From a virus: a stretch of DNA of 39,146 nt. Position 1 is the stretch's first letter; the number at the start of each line of letters is the position of its first letter. Position numbers and translations under genes: made by a program. This document shows positions 28,883 through 37,201 of this stretch, one piece after another. The stretch lies in IMG/VR virus record IMGVR_UViG_3300029319_006992, positions 1 to 39,146 of that record; one strand, given 5' to 3'. Below the pieces are notes generated by a model, which was not told the DNA's origin, made no database searches, and worked only from the letters and a program-made list of their open reading frames with translations.

Positions 28883-28892
28883 TATAAATAGT
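28883..28892 (-). promoter_or_regulatory. ACTATTTATA motif, candidate late promoter of the tagged unit
   Basis: Sense GTAACTATTTATATTGTATA lies between the dnaE stop and the first tagged gene, 43-52 bases before its ATG. The leader then contains a TCTGCC..GGCAGA hairpin before the ribosome site. Same core as 5235 and 20627. Confidence 0.45.
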
Positions 28893-28901
28893 TACTATTT
28901 G

Positions 28902-31900
28902 CTATAAAAGCCTAAGATTATGCTTGATGCTGAAAGTGCTAAATCCCCACCGTGCTTCATGCTTGAGCTTACCGACGTAGATGCGATTGGTTTTGATAAC
29001 GTCTGTGTCTTTTACACCCCAGCATTTGATCTGCTCATCCGCCCCGTTGTGGTCCGTGACTGACACAATATAATATTTCTTGCCGTGCTTTGTCTTCTTG
29101 ACCTTGACCTCTCTCGGAATGAACCAACAAAGGATAAGCTCGGGGTCAAACTCGGAGATCGGTGGGCAGCCTTTGTTCATAAGCGACTGTCGTGTAAAGT
29201 CGTCCATGATAAGGTCGATAGGATAGATCCCCGTGAGTGTTGTCAGATGCTCAATCTCCTCTTCCTTGGAGAACTCGCCCTCATCTTTGTAGGCATCGAT
29301 GTTCTCTAGCAGGTTCTTTTCCTTGCGGGGTCTGTCCACAGCAACGGCAGACCAAAAGTGTTTCGTCCCTGTAAACCTGTCGTCCATCAACTCGTCAAGG
29401 GCCTTGCTCCTGACTAGAACATCTAGAGCCTTCTTGTTGAGCTTGGAGTATGTGATGTCCTCGTTGAACAGGAACTCCTCAATATTATTAAATGGTCTGT
29501 TGTCTAGGACCTGCTGAATAGCTGTAGTCCCTAGACCCTTGATCGCTGTCAAAGGCTGGATCAAGCTTTGCCCATCCTCGGAGATCTCCCAAACCATCCC
29601 TGACTTGTTGATGCTAGCAGGGACAACATTGAACCCAAACGACTTCGCTGTATTGATCGCTGCCATCTTGCGCTTCTCTGGCTCTTTGTCTAAGAACGCT
29701 GCGATCCACTCGGTCGGATAGTAATGTGCCAACCAAGCGCACTGGAACGACACCGCCCCATACGAAACTGCATGTGACAGGTTGAAGCCATAGCCTGAGA
29801 AGTATTCCATCTTAGACCACAAGTCTTTGGCTTTTGCTTCTGCTAGACCCTTGTCCTTACAGCCTTTGAGGAACTTATTATAAATCTTGTTCCGCACGCT
29901 GTCTTTGCCTGTGCCACGCTTAGTAAGAACTTTGCGGAGAAGGTTCCCCTCGTCTAGCGTGATGTTATCTCCCAGCTTGTGAGCCAACATAGCCAACTGC
30001 TCTTGGAACACTAGCAACCCATACGTGTCGCCTAGCACCTCCTCGATAAGAGGATGATCGTAAGTCACCTGGCTTGTGTTGCTCTTGTTAGCAATATACA
30101 TCTTGTCTGCCTTAGCCGACAATGGACCTGGCCTAAAGATCGCCGTGATCGCCGCAAAGTCCATAAGCGACTCTGGCTTTGCCTCTTGGCAGAAAGCCTG
30201 GGCTGGACCACTGGTCATCTGAAACACACCTGCCCACTTACCCTGATGAAAGATATTCTTCCAGACTGCCTGGTCATCGAAGTCAATCACATCGGGATGC
30301 AACTCCTTATCATAAAACTCTCTGACCTGCTCGAATGTTGGGTCTTCGATCCCACGGTGCCGCTTCAAGATGTGCCGAATGGCACCCGAGATCATGCGTA
30401 GCGTCGAGAGTCCCAACAAGTCAAACTTAATAAACCCAAGCGGCTCTAGGTGTCGAACGTTCTGCCCCTCGCTCCATGGGGTCTGCATTACCCCACCCGA
30501 GTTGATTAGTGGCATATGCTTGTCTAGGTTCTCTGCGACCACAACACCACCAGCGTGCCTACTCACACTGCGAACATTACCAAAGAGGTTGTCAACGTGC
30601 GTAGCGATATGCGGGTACTTGTCGAAGAACGCTTGTAGCGTTTCACTATATTTTTTTACCTCGTCAAATGTTGGCGTGTATACACCTGCGGTCTGCCCAT
30701 GGGCTGCCTTAGCCTTGGGCGTTGCCTCGCTCATCATCACGCCTGTAACTTTGTTTACCTCTGCAAACGGCACGCCATAGAACTTGCCAATGTCCTTGAT
30801 GAGTGAGCGCAACTGTAGTGTGTTGAAGTTGCTGATAGGCACAACAGTTTCACGTCCCCACTCATTTGCTAGGCGCTCTTTCAACTCCATAGGCTCTTCC
30901 ACATCAAAGTCGATGTCGGGGTACCCTGCGCCACCTTTGGTCAAAAATCTCTCAAACTGTAGACCATACTTGATTGGGTCCACCTGGGTAATGTCGAGGA
31001 CATACGAGAGCAATGATCCTGCCGCCGAGCCTCGGCCGAGCCCGACAAGCATATCCTCCTGTGCCTTGTCACTAATCGCCTTCATAGTCAAGAAGTACTG
31101 TGCAAAGCCTCGGTCCTTGATCACTGACAGTTCGTACTTGAGTCTGTCAATATACACTTGGTCTGTTAGTTGTTTTTCTTTTAGCCCTACCAATGCATCC
31201 TTGGTCAATGCCTGGATTGCCGTGGTGCCCTCTGGCACAACAAAGTCTGGTAGGCGAACCTGGCTGTCTGGCAGGAAGTCCTCGATGCGATCAAAGGCGA
31301 TGTGGTGTGTGCGCTCAATGCTAGCCAACACAAAGTCATCATCATACTCTACCTTGGAGCGACCTGAATACTTCTTGTAGGCCTCCCACATCTGATCACC
31401 GTTACGAGGATACAACTCGTAGCCAATCTCCTCGACTGACTCTGGGAGTCTGTTAGCATCCTGATCGTCATAAGGAGCTTTGCCTGCCCACCCAATACGG
31501 CGGTACATCTCTCGGTCCTTCCACAACTCTGGTCGTGGGTAGTGACTATCTGAAGTGCTGATAACTTCTGCGCCCATCTCGGTGCACGCCTGAATGATTA
31601 GATCGTTGACAGTGTGCTGCTCTGGGATGTCATTCCACTGGATCTCCCCGTAGAACCTATCGCCAAAGATATCTTGGAACTCGGCAATCGTATTACGCAT
31701 CGAAGCCAACACGGTGTCTGCATCGTACTCACCCGTGCTAGGATCACGGTGTTTCCAAAAGTCCCCAAAGAGTGGACCTGACATACAAGCACTGCTAACG
31801 ATCAAGCCTTCGTTGTATTCCCTCAACATCTCAAAGTCAATGCGGGGGTAACGGTAAAAATTTTCGGGACGATAACTGTCCGATACAAGCTTGAAAAGAT

Positions 31901-32324
31901 TATTCAAACCGACCTGATTCTGAGCTAAGAGAACCAAGTGTCTGCGAATGTTTAGAGGATTGAACTTCTTCTGGCGGTTCTCATCCTCAACAACCATAGC
32001 AAACTCTTCTTTCTTTTGCCGCTTGCTGTTGGCTTTGTGCTCTTCGTACTGCTGCCGCCACTTCTTGTGTGACTTAATAAAGTAAGCCTCACAACCATAG
32101 ATTGCTTTGAACTCTTTGCCATCTGCCCTCATCTTCTTTAGATGCTCAACCTGAAAGGATAAGCCGTTCATGTGTCCGTGGTCGGTAAGCGAATGGGCAC
32201 TCATCCCATTCTCGTAAGCGAAGTCCATATGCTCGCCTGGCATACCCAAGCCATCAAATGGGGAAAGACCTGAGTGGGCATGGAGTCCCACAAAAGGAAT
32301 CTTACTATCGATCCTGTTTGTCAT
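28902..32324 (-). CDS. dnaE: DNA polymerase III alpha subunit (DnaE type)
   Basis: Replicative polymerase, 1140 residues, full family length. PHP domain at the N-terminus (VGLHAHSGLSPFDGLGMPG, then HSLTDHGHMNGL). Palm with GLGRGSAAGSLLSYVLDITQ, the two catalytic Asp in GYPDIDFDVEEP (about residue 470) and the third Asp in GFIKFDLLGLSTLRMI. Fingers include MTSGPAQAFCQEAKPESL and FGYGFNLSHAVSYG-like YFSGYGFNLSHAVSYGAVSF. The helix-hairpin-helix region is LTAIKGLGTTAIQQVL, followed by a C-terminal OB fold (KYYIVSVTDHNGADEQIKCW). The start at 32324 has AAAGG seven bases upstream. No proofreading subunit or clamp is in the window. Confidence 0.95.
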   Translation of the reverse strand: MTNRIDSKIPFVGLHAHSGLSPFDGLGMPGEHMDFAYENGMSAHSLTDHGHMNGLSFQVEHLKKMRADGKEFKAIYGCEAYFIKSHKKWRQQYEEHKANSKRQKKEEFAMVVEDENRQKKFNPLNIRRHLVLLAQNQVGLNNLFKLVSDSYRPENFYRYPRIDFEMLREYNEGLIVSSACMSGPLFGDFWKHRDPSTGEYDADTVLASMRNTIAEFQDIFGDRFYGEIQWNDIPEQHTVNDLIIQACTEMGAEVISTSDSHYPRPELWKDREMYRRIGWAGKAPYDDQDANRLPESVEEIGYELYPRNGDQMWEAYKKYSGRSKVEYDDDFVLASIERTHHIAFDRIEDFLPDSQVRLPDFVVPEGTTAIQALTKDALVGLKEKQLTDQVYIDRLKYELSVIKDRGFAQYFLTMKAISDKAQEDMLVGLGRGSAAGSLLSYVLDITQVDPIKYGLQFERFLTKGGAGYPDIDFDVEEPMELKERLANEWGRETVVPISNFNTLQLRSLIKDIGKFYGVPFAEVNKVTGVMMSEATPKAKAAHGQTAGVYTPTFDEVKKYSETLQAFFDKYPHIATHVDNLFGNVRSVSRHAGGVVVAENLDKHMPLINSGGVMQTPWSEGQNVRHLEPLGFIKFDLLGLSTLRMISGAIRHILKRHRGIEDPTFEQVREFYDKELHPDVIDFDDQAVWKNIFHQGKWAGVFQMTSGPAQAFCQEAKPESLMDFAAITAIFRPGPLSAKADKMYIANKSNTSQVTYDHPLIEEVLGDTYGLLVFQEQLAMLAHKLGDNITLDEGNLLRKVLTKRGTGKDSVRNKIYNKFLKGCKDKGLAEAKAKDLWSKMEYFSGYGFNLSHAVSYGAVSFQCAWLAHYYPTEWIAAFLDKEPEKRKMAAINTAKSFGFNVVPASINKSGMVWEISEDGQSLIQPLTAIKGLGTTAIQQVLDNRPFNNIEEFLFNEDITYSKLNKKALDVLVRSKALDELMDDRFTGTKHFWSAVAVDRPRKEKNLLENIDAYKDEGEFSKEEEIEHLTTLTGIYPIDLIMDDFTRQSLMNKGCPPISEFDPELILCWFIPREVKVKKTKHGKKYYIVSVTDHNGADEQIKCWGVKDTDVIKTNRIYVGKLKHEARWGFSTFSIKHNLRLL

Positions 32325-32345
32325 GTGCAACCTTTACTTTTTTAT

Positions 32346-32374
32346 AGTATACTATTCTTCTTCGGGTTTGTCAA
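32346..32374 (-). promoter_or_regulatory. sigma70 promoter of dnaE
   Basis: Minus strand TTGACA, exactly 17 bases, TATACT, ending 22 bases before the ATG at 32324. It overlaps the last codons of the upstream gene. The perfect -35 and optimal spacing make this the best promoter match in the window, consistent with early expression by host polymerase. Confidence 0.7.
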
Positions 32375-32711
32375 CGTCTTCTTTTTTACCGAAGACTTCT
32401 TTTGTGCCATCCTGATATGTGATGATGGTTTGATTTGCTGGGTGTGGTTCAATGTGCACCTTGATGAAATCACCCATGCTATCAAAGATGGCGATACCAC
32501 CTCGTGGTGGTGGATAGAGCCAATGCACTACACACTGACCTGTTGCCATCTTAACGCCCTCGATTACCACGCCCTCACCTGAGACACCTGTCTCGTCTGC
32601 CTGGCGATAAACCGTGAAACTTGTGATACCCCTTGGTGCCAACTTGGGTGGTGGCTGGGGGATTAAGTCATCGGGTACCGACTCTTCTATTTTATTATCT
32701 TCATCTGACAT
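32352..32711 (-). CDS. hypothetical protein, 119 aa
   Basis: An acidic N-terminus and Pro-rich linker (IPQPPPKLAPRG), then a beta-rich domain: TSFTVYRQADETGVSGEGVV, TGQCVVHWLYPPPRGGIAIF, DSMGDFIKVHIEPHPANQTI. The pattern G-x-x-V-V-x-W...P-P-x-G...F-D-S-M-x-x-F...H...H-P is one I associate with small conserved phage proteins of unknown function. AGGAG precedes the ATG. Its 3' end carries the dnaE promoter. Confidence 0.68.
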   Translation of the reverse strand: MSDEDNKIEESVPDDLIPQPPPKLAPRGITSFTVYRQADETGVSGEGVVIEGVKMATGQCVVHWLYPPPRGGIAIFDSMGDFIKVHIEPHPANQTIITYQDGTKEVFGKKEDVDKPEEE

Positions 32712-32722
32712 TTGTTTATCTC

Positions 32723-32959
32723 CTACGACTCAACGGACGAAACGAGTTGTTGCAACCTCTTCAATTCAATAGGTCTAACTTCGTCCCAACGGTAGAATTC
32801 CTTTCTCTCCTGCGGAGAGTTCCAATATTCATACATATTATCTTGATGCCAATTAATCTTAAGATGCCTCCAACCATGGGAGTCAACCATAGTATCTACA
32901 ATAGTCCCAACCCTAAGATTGCTATTGCAGTCCTGCCAAACAATGTCGCCGATTTTCAT
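32723..32959 (-). CDS. hypothetical SH3-like protein, 78 aa
   Basis: Reads MKIGDIVWQDCNSNLRVGTI, HGWRHLKINWHQDN, then RWDEVRPIELKRLQQLV. The G-D-I-V-W...V-G-T-I-V-D pattern is that of small SH3-like barrels. AGGA lies just upstream of its ATG, one base past the protease gene's frame end. Function unknown. Confidence 0.65.
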   Translation of the reverse strand: MKIGDIVWQDCNSNLRVGTIVDTMVDSHGWRHLKINWHQDNMYEYWNSPQERKEFYRWDEVRPIELKRLQQLVSSVES

Positions 32960-32960
32960 A

Positions 32961-33761
32961 TTATCCTAACAGTCTTCCGATATCGGATGTTATAGCCAAA
33001 GCCATGATTCCAAAGACAAATATAATCCCCACATAGGATAGCCATGTGCGTGTCTTATACTTGATCTTTCTACCCATAGCTGTTTCTGCAATAGAGAATA
33101 CCACATGTCCGCCATCTAGTAAAGGGATAGGTAGTAAATTTATTAAACCTAAGTTGATACTCAAGAACGCTATCCACTGATAAAGGAACCCATTGTCCTT
33201 TGTTTCTGCCGAGCGAACTCGTGCCTGTTCGGTAATCTCATAGATTGCTACTGGTCCGCCTATATCTTTGTGAGACACACCCTTTTCCTTGATGATATCC
33301 ACTGACTTATAAATACTATAATACATTTTATGTGTTGTGTCAACACTTCCTTTCCAAGCCCATGCTGCGCTAACTGTTGCTACGTTTGCACCATCGGGTG
33401 CTTTGACGTCTGGCCATGGCATTCCCCAAAAGTAAAAGAAGAAGAGAGCATAAGGAATTAATAAATTGGTTGCTGGTCCTGCTAGTGCTATAACTAATCT
33501 CCTTAGCGGATGCACTGCCCAAAATGATTTTGCATTCTGTGTTTTATTATCGTAATCTTGTTCACCCTCAAACTTAACATAGCCCCCAAGAGGTATCATA
33601 CCAAGGGACCACTTATTGCCAAATGCTTCAAATGAAAAAATTTTGCGCCCGAAGCCGACTGAGAATTCTTCTATCCCGACGCCGCACATCCTACCAACGA
33701 TATAATGCCCAAGCTCGTGAACAAATATTAATGATAATATTATTACTAGTAAGAGAAGCAT
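32961..33761 (-). CDS. M50 site-2 protease, RseP-like but without PDZ domains
   Basis: An intramembrane zinc metalloprotease of 266 residues. Zinc-binding HELGH at 15-19 in LIFVHELGHYIVGRMCGV; the family motif GFGRKIFSFE...GMIPLGGYVKFEGE (35-66); RRLVIALAGPATN at 87-99; and the third-ligand motif INLLPIPLLDGGH (207-219) inside a membrane helix. RseP has about 450 residues with two PDZ domains between the halves; here that part is reduced to about 70 residues. It would cleave membrane proteins already trimmed outside the membrane. The neighbours are a single-pass protein and a periplasmic trypsin-like lipoprotein, the usual set for two-step proteolysis. Confidence 0.88.
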   Translation of the reverse strand: MLLLLVIILSLIFVHELGHYIVGRMCGVGIEEFSVGFGRKIFSFEAFGNKWSLGMIPLGGYVKFEGEQDYDNKTQNAKSFWAVHPLRRLVIALAGPATNLLIPYALFFFYFWGMPWPDVKAPDGANVATVSAAWAWKGSVDTTHKMYYSIYKSVDIIKEKGVSHKDIGGPVAIYEITEQARVRSAETKDNGFLYQWIAFLSINLGLINLLPIPLLDGGHVVFSIAETAMGRKIKYKTRTWLSYVGIIFVFGIMALAITSDIGRLLG

Positions 33762-34210
33762 TGTTCGCTACCGTACCTTCTTATACTTCTATCCTGCCTC
33801 TCAACAGGTATCTCTTCAGGCAAACCATAGCCTGGGATAACCCACTTTTCTTTTGGCTTGCATGTGATGGGCTGCCAGAATTGCAAGTGATGGTGTATCT
33901 TTCTATTTTCCTCCTTCAGGGTTTGGATCTCTTTGTTCTGCTGTAATACCACTCTTTCTAAATTTGATATGGCGTGGTTAGCAGCTTTCTGTAGATTGTC
34001 CTCAAGGTTCAACTCATTGAACATATACAAAAGAAAACCCATAAACACTGCACATACAATTGTTGCAACGACTGATGTCCACAGCACTGCTGAAAAATAG
34101 TTTGGCTTTGCTGGCTTTATGGGTTCAGCGTCGTACACCTGTGGCTCGCTAAAGGAGTTATAAGCGTTTTCTTTTATTCTTCTGTACGCCTCTCGTTCCC
34201 TATCGCCCAT
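33746..34210 (-). CDS. single-pass membrane protein with periplasmic coiled coil, 154 aa
   Basis: A cytoplasmic N-terminus of about 37 residues rich in Arg and Glu, a transmembrane helix (AVLWTSVVATIVCAVFMGFL, about 41-62), then a coiled coil (NLERVVLQQNKEIQTLKEEN) and a C-terminal part with two cysteines, ending GSEQCFSY. Basic residues before the helix favour an N-in, C-out topology. Placed between a site-1-like and a site-2-like protease, with a 16-base overlap into the latter, it is the natural candidate substrate or adaptor. It could also be an inner-membrane spanin-like protein. No DNA-binding or anti-sigma domain is recognisable in the cytoplasmic part. Confidence 0.68.
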   Translation of the reverse strand: MGDREREAYRRIKENAYNSFSEPQVYDAEPIKPAKPNYFSAVLWTSVVATIVCAVFMGFLLYMFNELNLEDNLQKAANHAISNLERVVLQQNKEIQTLKEENRKIHHHLQFWQPITCKPKEKWVIPGYGLPEEIPVERQDRSIRRYGSEQCFSY

Positions 34211-34214
34211 CTTG

Positions 34215-35111
34215 TCATGGCCTCGGAGGTTCTGTTGTTATTGTCTGAGTTTTATCTTGGCTCATGTTCTTTTTAGCCCAACTATCCATTTCGGCTGATA
34301 CTGTCGTGTCTCTTACAAAGGATCGAATTGCCCCTAAGTTCGATCCAAGCCCTATGTTTTCCATAGCTGGGAAACCTGCAAAGATCATCGAGACAAGCTC
34401 CCCTTTCTCATTGAGGATTGGTGATCCGCTTGAACCTGGCTTTGTTGGCAAGGAGAAAAACATATAATTGTTAAATCCAATGCCAGCGTAGTATCCATCA
34501 AACATCAGCAACATGCCTGGTCCAAATATACCACGAGGTGCCGCTGGGTTGTAGACCTTTTCTCCCATGCGTGGAAGATCATCTGCGATTGGGATAATTG
34601 CTGGTCTGTGCTTTTTGGCGTAGCCCTTGACTTTCAACAGGCAAACATCAGCCGTCATATCATATGCTATCACCTCTGCGGCTTTAAGCCTTCCTTTGTA
34701 GGACAAGGTAACATAAGTGCTAGCGACTGTTGATAAAGTATATCCATAGACCTGCTTTTTCTTTATCTTTTCCTGGCAAGAGTGTCCTGCGGTTAGAGCG
34801 TACGCTACCGTTGGATCTACTTCGCTGTGTGCTACAATGGCTCCTGAAGATGTATATTTAACTGCACCTACCGTGCATTCCTCCTTCTTCTTGCCCTCTT
34901 TGTCCACTTCAGACTTACAGGCTTGGATAGCATGTGTTGCCTCTATCCTAACGAAAGATGCAAACGGCATCTTTTCATGCGGGTATGACTTCTCTACGAC
35001 TAATTTCTTACTTGTAGAGCAACCGCCCATGCAACCCATTTGAAGTAACACCATCAGTGTGGCTATTCTTAATATCGGTAATTTTACTTCCATACAGTAA
35101 ATATGAGGCAT
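34215..35111 (-). CDS. trypsin-like serine protease lipoprotein
   Basis: A secreted chymotrypsin-fold protease. The N-terminus has a lipoprotein signal (ILRIATLMVLLQMGCMGGCS; Cys27 or Cys31 as acylation site). Catalytic residues by motif: His110 in AYALTAGHSC, Asp155 in DMTADVCLLK, Ser228 in KPGSSGSPIL. Length and layout resemble DegS/HtrA catalytic domains but no PDZ domain follows. The C-terminal 40 residues are polar. It probably acts from the outer or inner membrane face in the periplasm. Either ATG (35111 or 35093) could start it; neither has a good ribosome site. It heads the protease unit. Confidence 0.85.
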   Translation of the reverse strand: MPHIYCMEVKLPILRIATLMVLLQMGCMGGCSTSKKLVVEKSYPHEKMPFASFVRIEATHAIQACKSEVDKEGKKKEECTVGAVKYTSSGAIVAHSEVDPTVAYALTAGHSCQEKIKKKQVYGYTLSTVASTYVTLSYKGRLKAAEVIAYDMTADVCLLKVKGYAKKHRPAIIPIADDLPRMGEKVYNPAAPRGIFGPGMLLMFDGYYAGIGFNNYMFFSLPTKPGSSGSPILNEKGELVSMIFAGFPAMENIGLGSNLGAIRSFVRDTTVSAEMDSWAKKNMSQDKTQTITTEPPRP

Positions 35112-35182
35112 TTAGTGGTTTTGTTGACTAGTTACGAATGTTTATAGCGCACAACAGCGTAAAGGTAGGATTTCAATAAGTT
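35112..35182. promoter_or_regulatory. divergent intergenic region of the envelope module
   Basis: A 71-base gap between the protease unit (minus) and the exported-protein unit (plus). On the plus strand TTGTTG, 16 bases, TATAGC gives a moderate sigma70 match, with TTGACT overlapping the -35. The leftward promoter is not obvious. Shared control of both units is possible. Confidence 0.45.
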
Positions 35183-35473
35183 ATGAAAACACTAACAATC
35201 ATGCTAACAATCTCGTTTCTATTACTGTTTCCCAACGTTTCTGCTGGAAACGATGCGGGCCCAGTTGCAAGCGAAGAAGCCAAAAAAGTTATTGAACAAG
35301 TATGGAAAGAAGCCACTGAGGGTGGCTGGAAATATACTAAGAAGGATGTAAATATTACTAAGCAAGTGCTAGTTACTCTTGTAAGAGGTGTGAATTTCAT
35401 TAATATTGAAACACACAAACCTCTACACAAGGAGATGACTAAGCTCCCATTTGTAACCTACACTGGGGAGTGA
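35183..35473 (+). CDS. small exported protein, 96 aa
   Basis: A clear cleavable signal peptide (TLTIMLTISFLLLFPNVSA, cleavage after Ala about residue 21), then a 75-residue mature protein (EEAKKVIEQVWKEATEGGWK, then NITKQVLVTLVRGVNFINIE). It is the first of three plus-strand exported proteins. The ribosome site is weak. No family recognised. Confidence 0.65.
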   Translation: MKTLTIMLTISFLLLFPNVSAGNDAGPVASEEAKKVIEQVWKEATEGGWKYTKKDVNITKQVLVTLVRGVNFINIETHKPLHKEMTKLPFVTYTGE

Positions 35474-35489
35474 AGTAACACATGCTGGT

Positions 35490-35957
35490 ATGTCCAAAAG
35501 AATAAAAATACTAAGCCTAGCTCTATTAGCAAGTTGTCTTGTAGCGGGCGGTTCTTATTATTTCTTTGGCGAGCGGACACCTAGCATAGTTATCCCTAAA
35601 CAAACAACATATTACTTGCAAGGACAACGCAAAAATTGCTTGTGGGTCCTTCAAACTCTAGACTCCTTAAATAATAATACCAACTCCATGACTCGGATCG
35701 CCATTGGAATTCCATCAGCAACCAAATTAGGGCTGATAAAGGGTGCTATCCAAGTTTCAAAAGGTAATCAGTTACTTCTAGCTTTTGCAATGCCAGGGAT
35801 GGAGAAGTATCCTCCGATTATATTAAGTGCCGATATCCCCAGTGATCTGCCAGCGAAAACCTTGTCTTTTAGGTGGCTGGGTAGCGATACTTACAAAATG
35901 AACCTTTTCCATACTCAAGAGGCTTGTCTGGAGAGTACAGCCGAATGGAAAGAATAG
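35490..35957 (+). CDS. membrane-anchored or secreted protein, 155 aa
   Basis: The N-terminal segment KRIKILSLALLASCLVAGGS is a signal anchor or a weak lipoprotein signal (A-S-C at residues 14-16). The mature part is beta-rich: SIVIPKQTTYYLQGQRKN, TRIAIGIPSATKLGLIKGAI, PPIILSADIPSDL, with Cys near 50 and 147. It overlaps the MopE/vWA gene by 13 bases, so they are co-expressed. No family recognised. Confidence 0.65.
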   Translation: MSKRIKILSLALLASCLVAGGSYYFFGERTPSIVIPKQTTYYLQGQRKNCLWVLQTLDSLNNNTNSMTRIAIGIPSATKLGLIKGAIQVSKGNQLLLAFAMPGMEKYPPIILSADIPSDLPAKTLSFRWLGSDTYKMNLFHTQEACLESTAEWKE

Positions 35958-37201
35958 TAAGTTTATTATTTCTCATACTTTTAAGCTCTTGCCAGGCTTG
36001 TCTTGAAGACGACCAACTGGTGCCTCTGGATTGCCGCCCTGGTGAAAGACAATTGTGTGATCATAACGGTGCTATACTAACATCCCTTGATCCTGACGAC
36101 CCACCTAAAAAAGCTGGCATATGTCAATATGGTATGAGGACCTGCACCTTCCAGGGATGGTCAGATTGTGTCGGTGCGGTCGGCCCAGAAGAAGAAATAT
36201 GTGATGGTATAGATAATGACTGTAATGCAGTCATAGATGACAGCTTTCCAGAACAACATCAGTTGTGTGGCTTTGTAGAAGGTGCGGACTATGGTGTTGG
36301 TGTGTGCACGCCAGGGGTCATGAAGTGTGACAACGGTGGGTTGTACTGCGATGGACATGTTGGACCTACTGAAGAAACCTGTGATGGCTTAGATAACAAT
36401 TGTGATGGATCTGTGGATGAGGGTGTAGCCAATGCTACAGCAATTGTTTGTTATGATGGACCAAGTAATACCATGGCAATCGGAGAATGTCGGGCTGGTG
36501 TTCGTTATTGTCAGGATGGCGGTTTTGACGGACCCTGTGATGGACAAGTGCTGCCTGCGGAAGAGAGATGTGACAATTTAGATAATGACTGTGATGGTGA
36601 AGTTGATGAAGGGTTTGATACTCGTGGTGTAGATTTAGTTTTTGTTCTTGATATTTCTGGCTCATTCGATGATGAGATTGAGTCGATGATACAGGGGATC
36701 GCTCCCCTTCTAGAAGATCCTATAACTAGCACATTCCGATTTGGGCTAGTTGTTGTAGGGACTGCATCAAATGGGGAACTAAGACCTCCGCACATGTACT
36801 CCAGAGTGGTTTCTAATCTCGTTCCTGCGGATGAGTTCTTGGAAATACTTGAGGCTGCCAGGATGATACCAAGCGCAGGTCAAGAACCCACAATTGATAC
36901 AATGCTATGGACTATGGATTCAACATACCTCTTCTCATGGGGCGCTGGGTCTCAAAAAGTAATTATCACAATGACGGATGAGATTGCTCAGACTATTGTA
37001 GGAACAACTTGCCCGCAGGTAGCAGCAATGGCTGATGATCAACGTTTTGAATTGTTTGTCTTTGCTCTTCAGGAACATCATAATTCGTTTCTGGCCTGCG
37101 TGAGCGATAATCGAGATAGATTATTTACACCTGCTGTCAATTCTGAGACTGTTTTTCTCCAGATCAAACAAATTTTTGAGGACCTCTGTATTGGCGACTA
37201 G
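35945..37201 (+). CDS. lipoprotein with MopE metal-binding repeats and a von Willebrand A domain, 418 aa
   Basis: Lipoprotein signal MERIVSLLFLILLSSC (lipobox L-S-S-C, Cys16). Three MopE-type metal-binding repeats with the C-D-G-x-D-N-x-C-x-G pattern lie at about 86-99 (ICDGIDNDCNAVIDD), 146-160 and 209-223 (RCDNLDNDCDGEVDEGF), separated by Cys-rich spacers (GVCTPGVMKC). A vWA domain follows, starting VDLVFVLDISGSFDDEIES with MIDAS D-x-S-x-S at 236-240, and running to the C-terminus. Proteins of this build are surface adhesins or metal-binding proteins, common in Myxococcota. In a phage it may alter the host surface or be carried on the virion. A TTG at 35924 is an alternative start. Confidence 0.85.
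   Translation: MERIVSLLFLILLSSCQACLEDDQLVPLDCRPGERQLCDHNGAILTSLDPDDPPKKAGICQYGMRTCTFQGWSDCVGAVGPEEEICDGIDNDCNAVIDDSFPEQHQLCGFVEGADYGVGVCTPGVMKCDNGGLYCDGHVGPTEETCDGLDNNCDGSVDEGVANATAIVCYDGPSNTMAIGECRAGVRYCQDGGFDGPCDGQVLPAEERCDNLDNDCDGEVDEGFDTRGVDLVFVLDISGSFDDEIESMIQGIAPLLEDPITSTFRFGLVVVGTASNGELRPPHMYSRVVSNLVPADEFLEILEAARMIPSAGQEPTIDTMLWTMDSTYLFSWGAGSQKVIITMTDEIAQTIVGTTCPQVAAMADDQRFELFVFALQEHHNSFLACVSDNRDRLFTPAVNSETVFLQIKQIFEDLCIGD

Noticed and set aside
36161-36795. Minus-strand open frames opposite the MopE/vWA gene
   Set aside because: Low-complexity His/Ser/Thr-rich translations caused by the repeated GAT/TGT codons of the real plus-strand gene.
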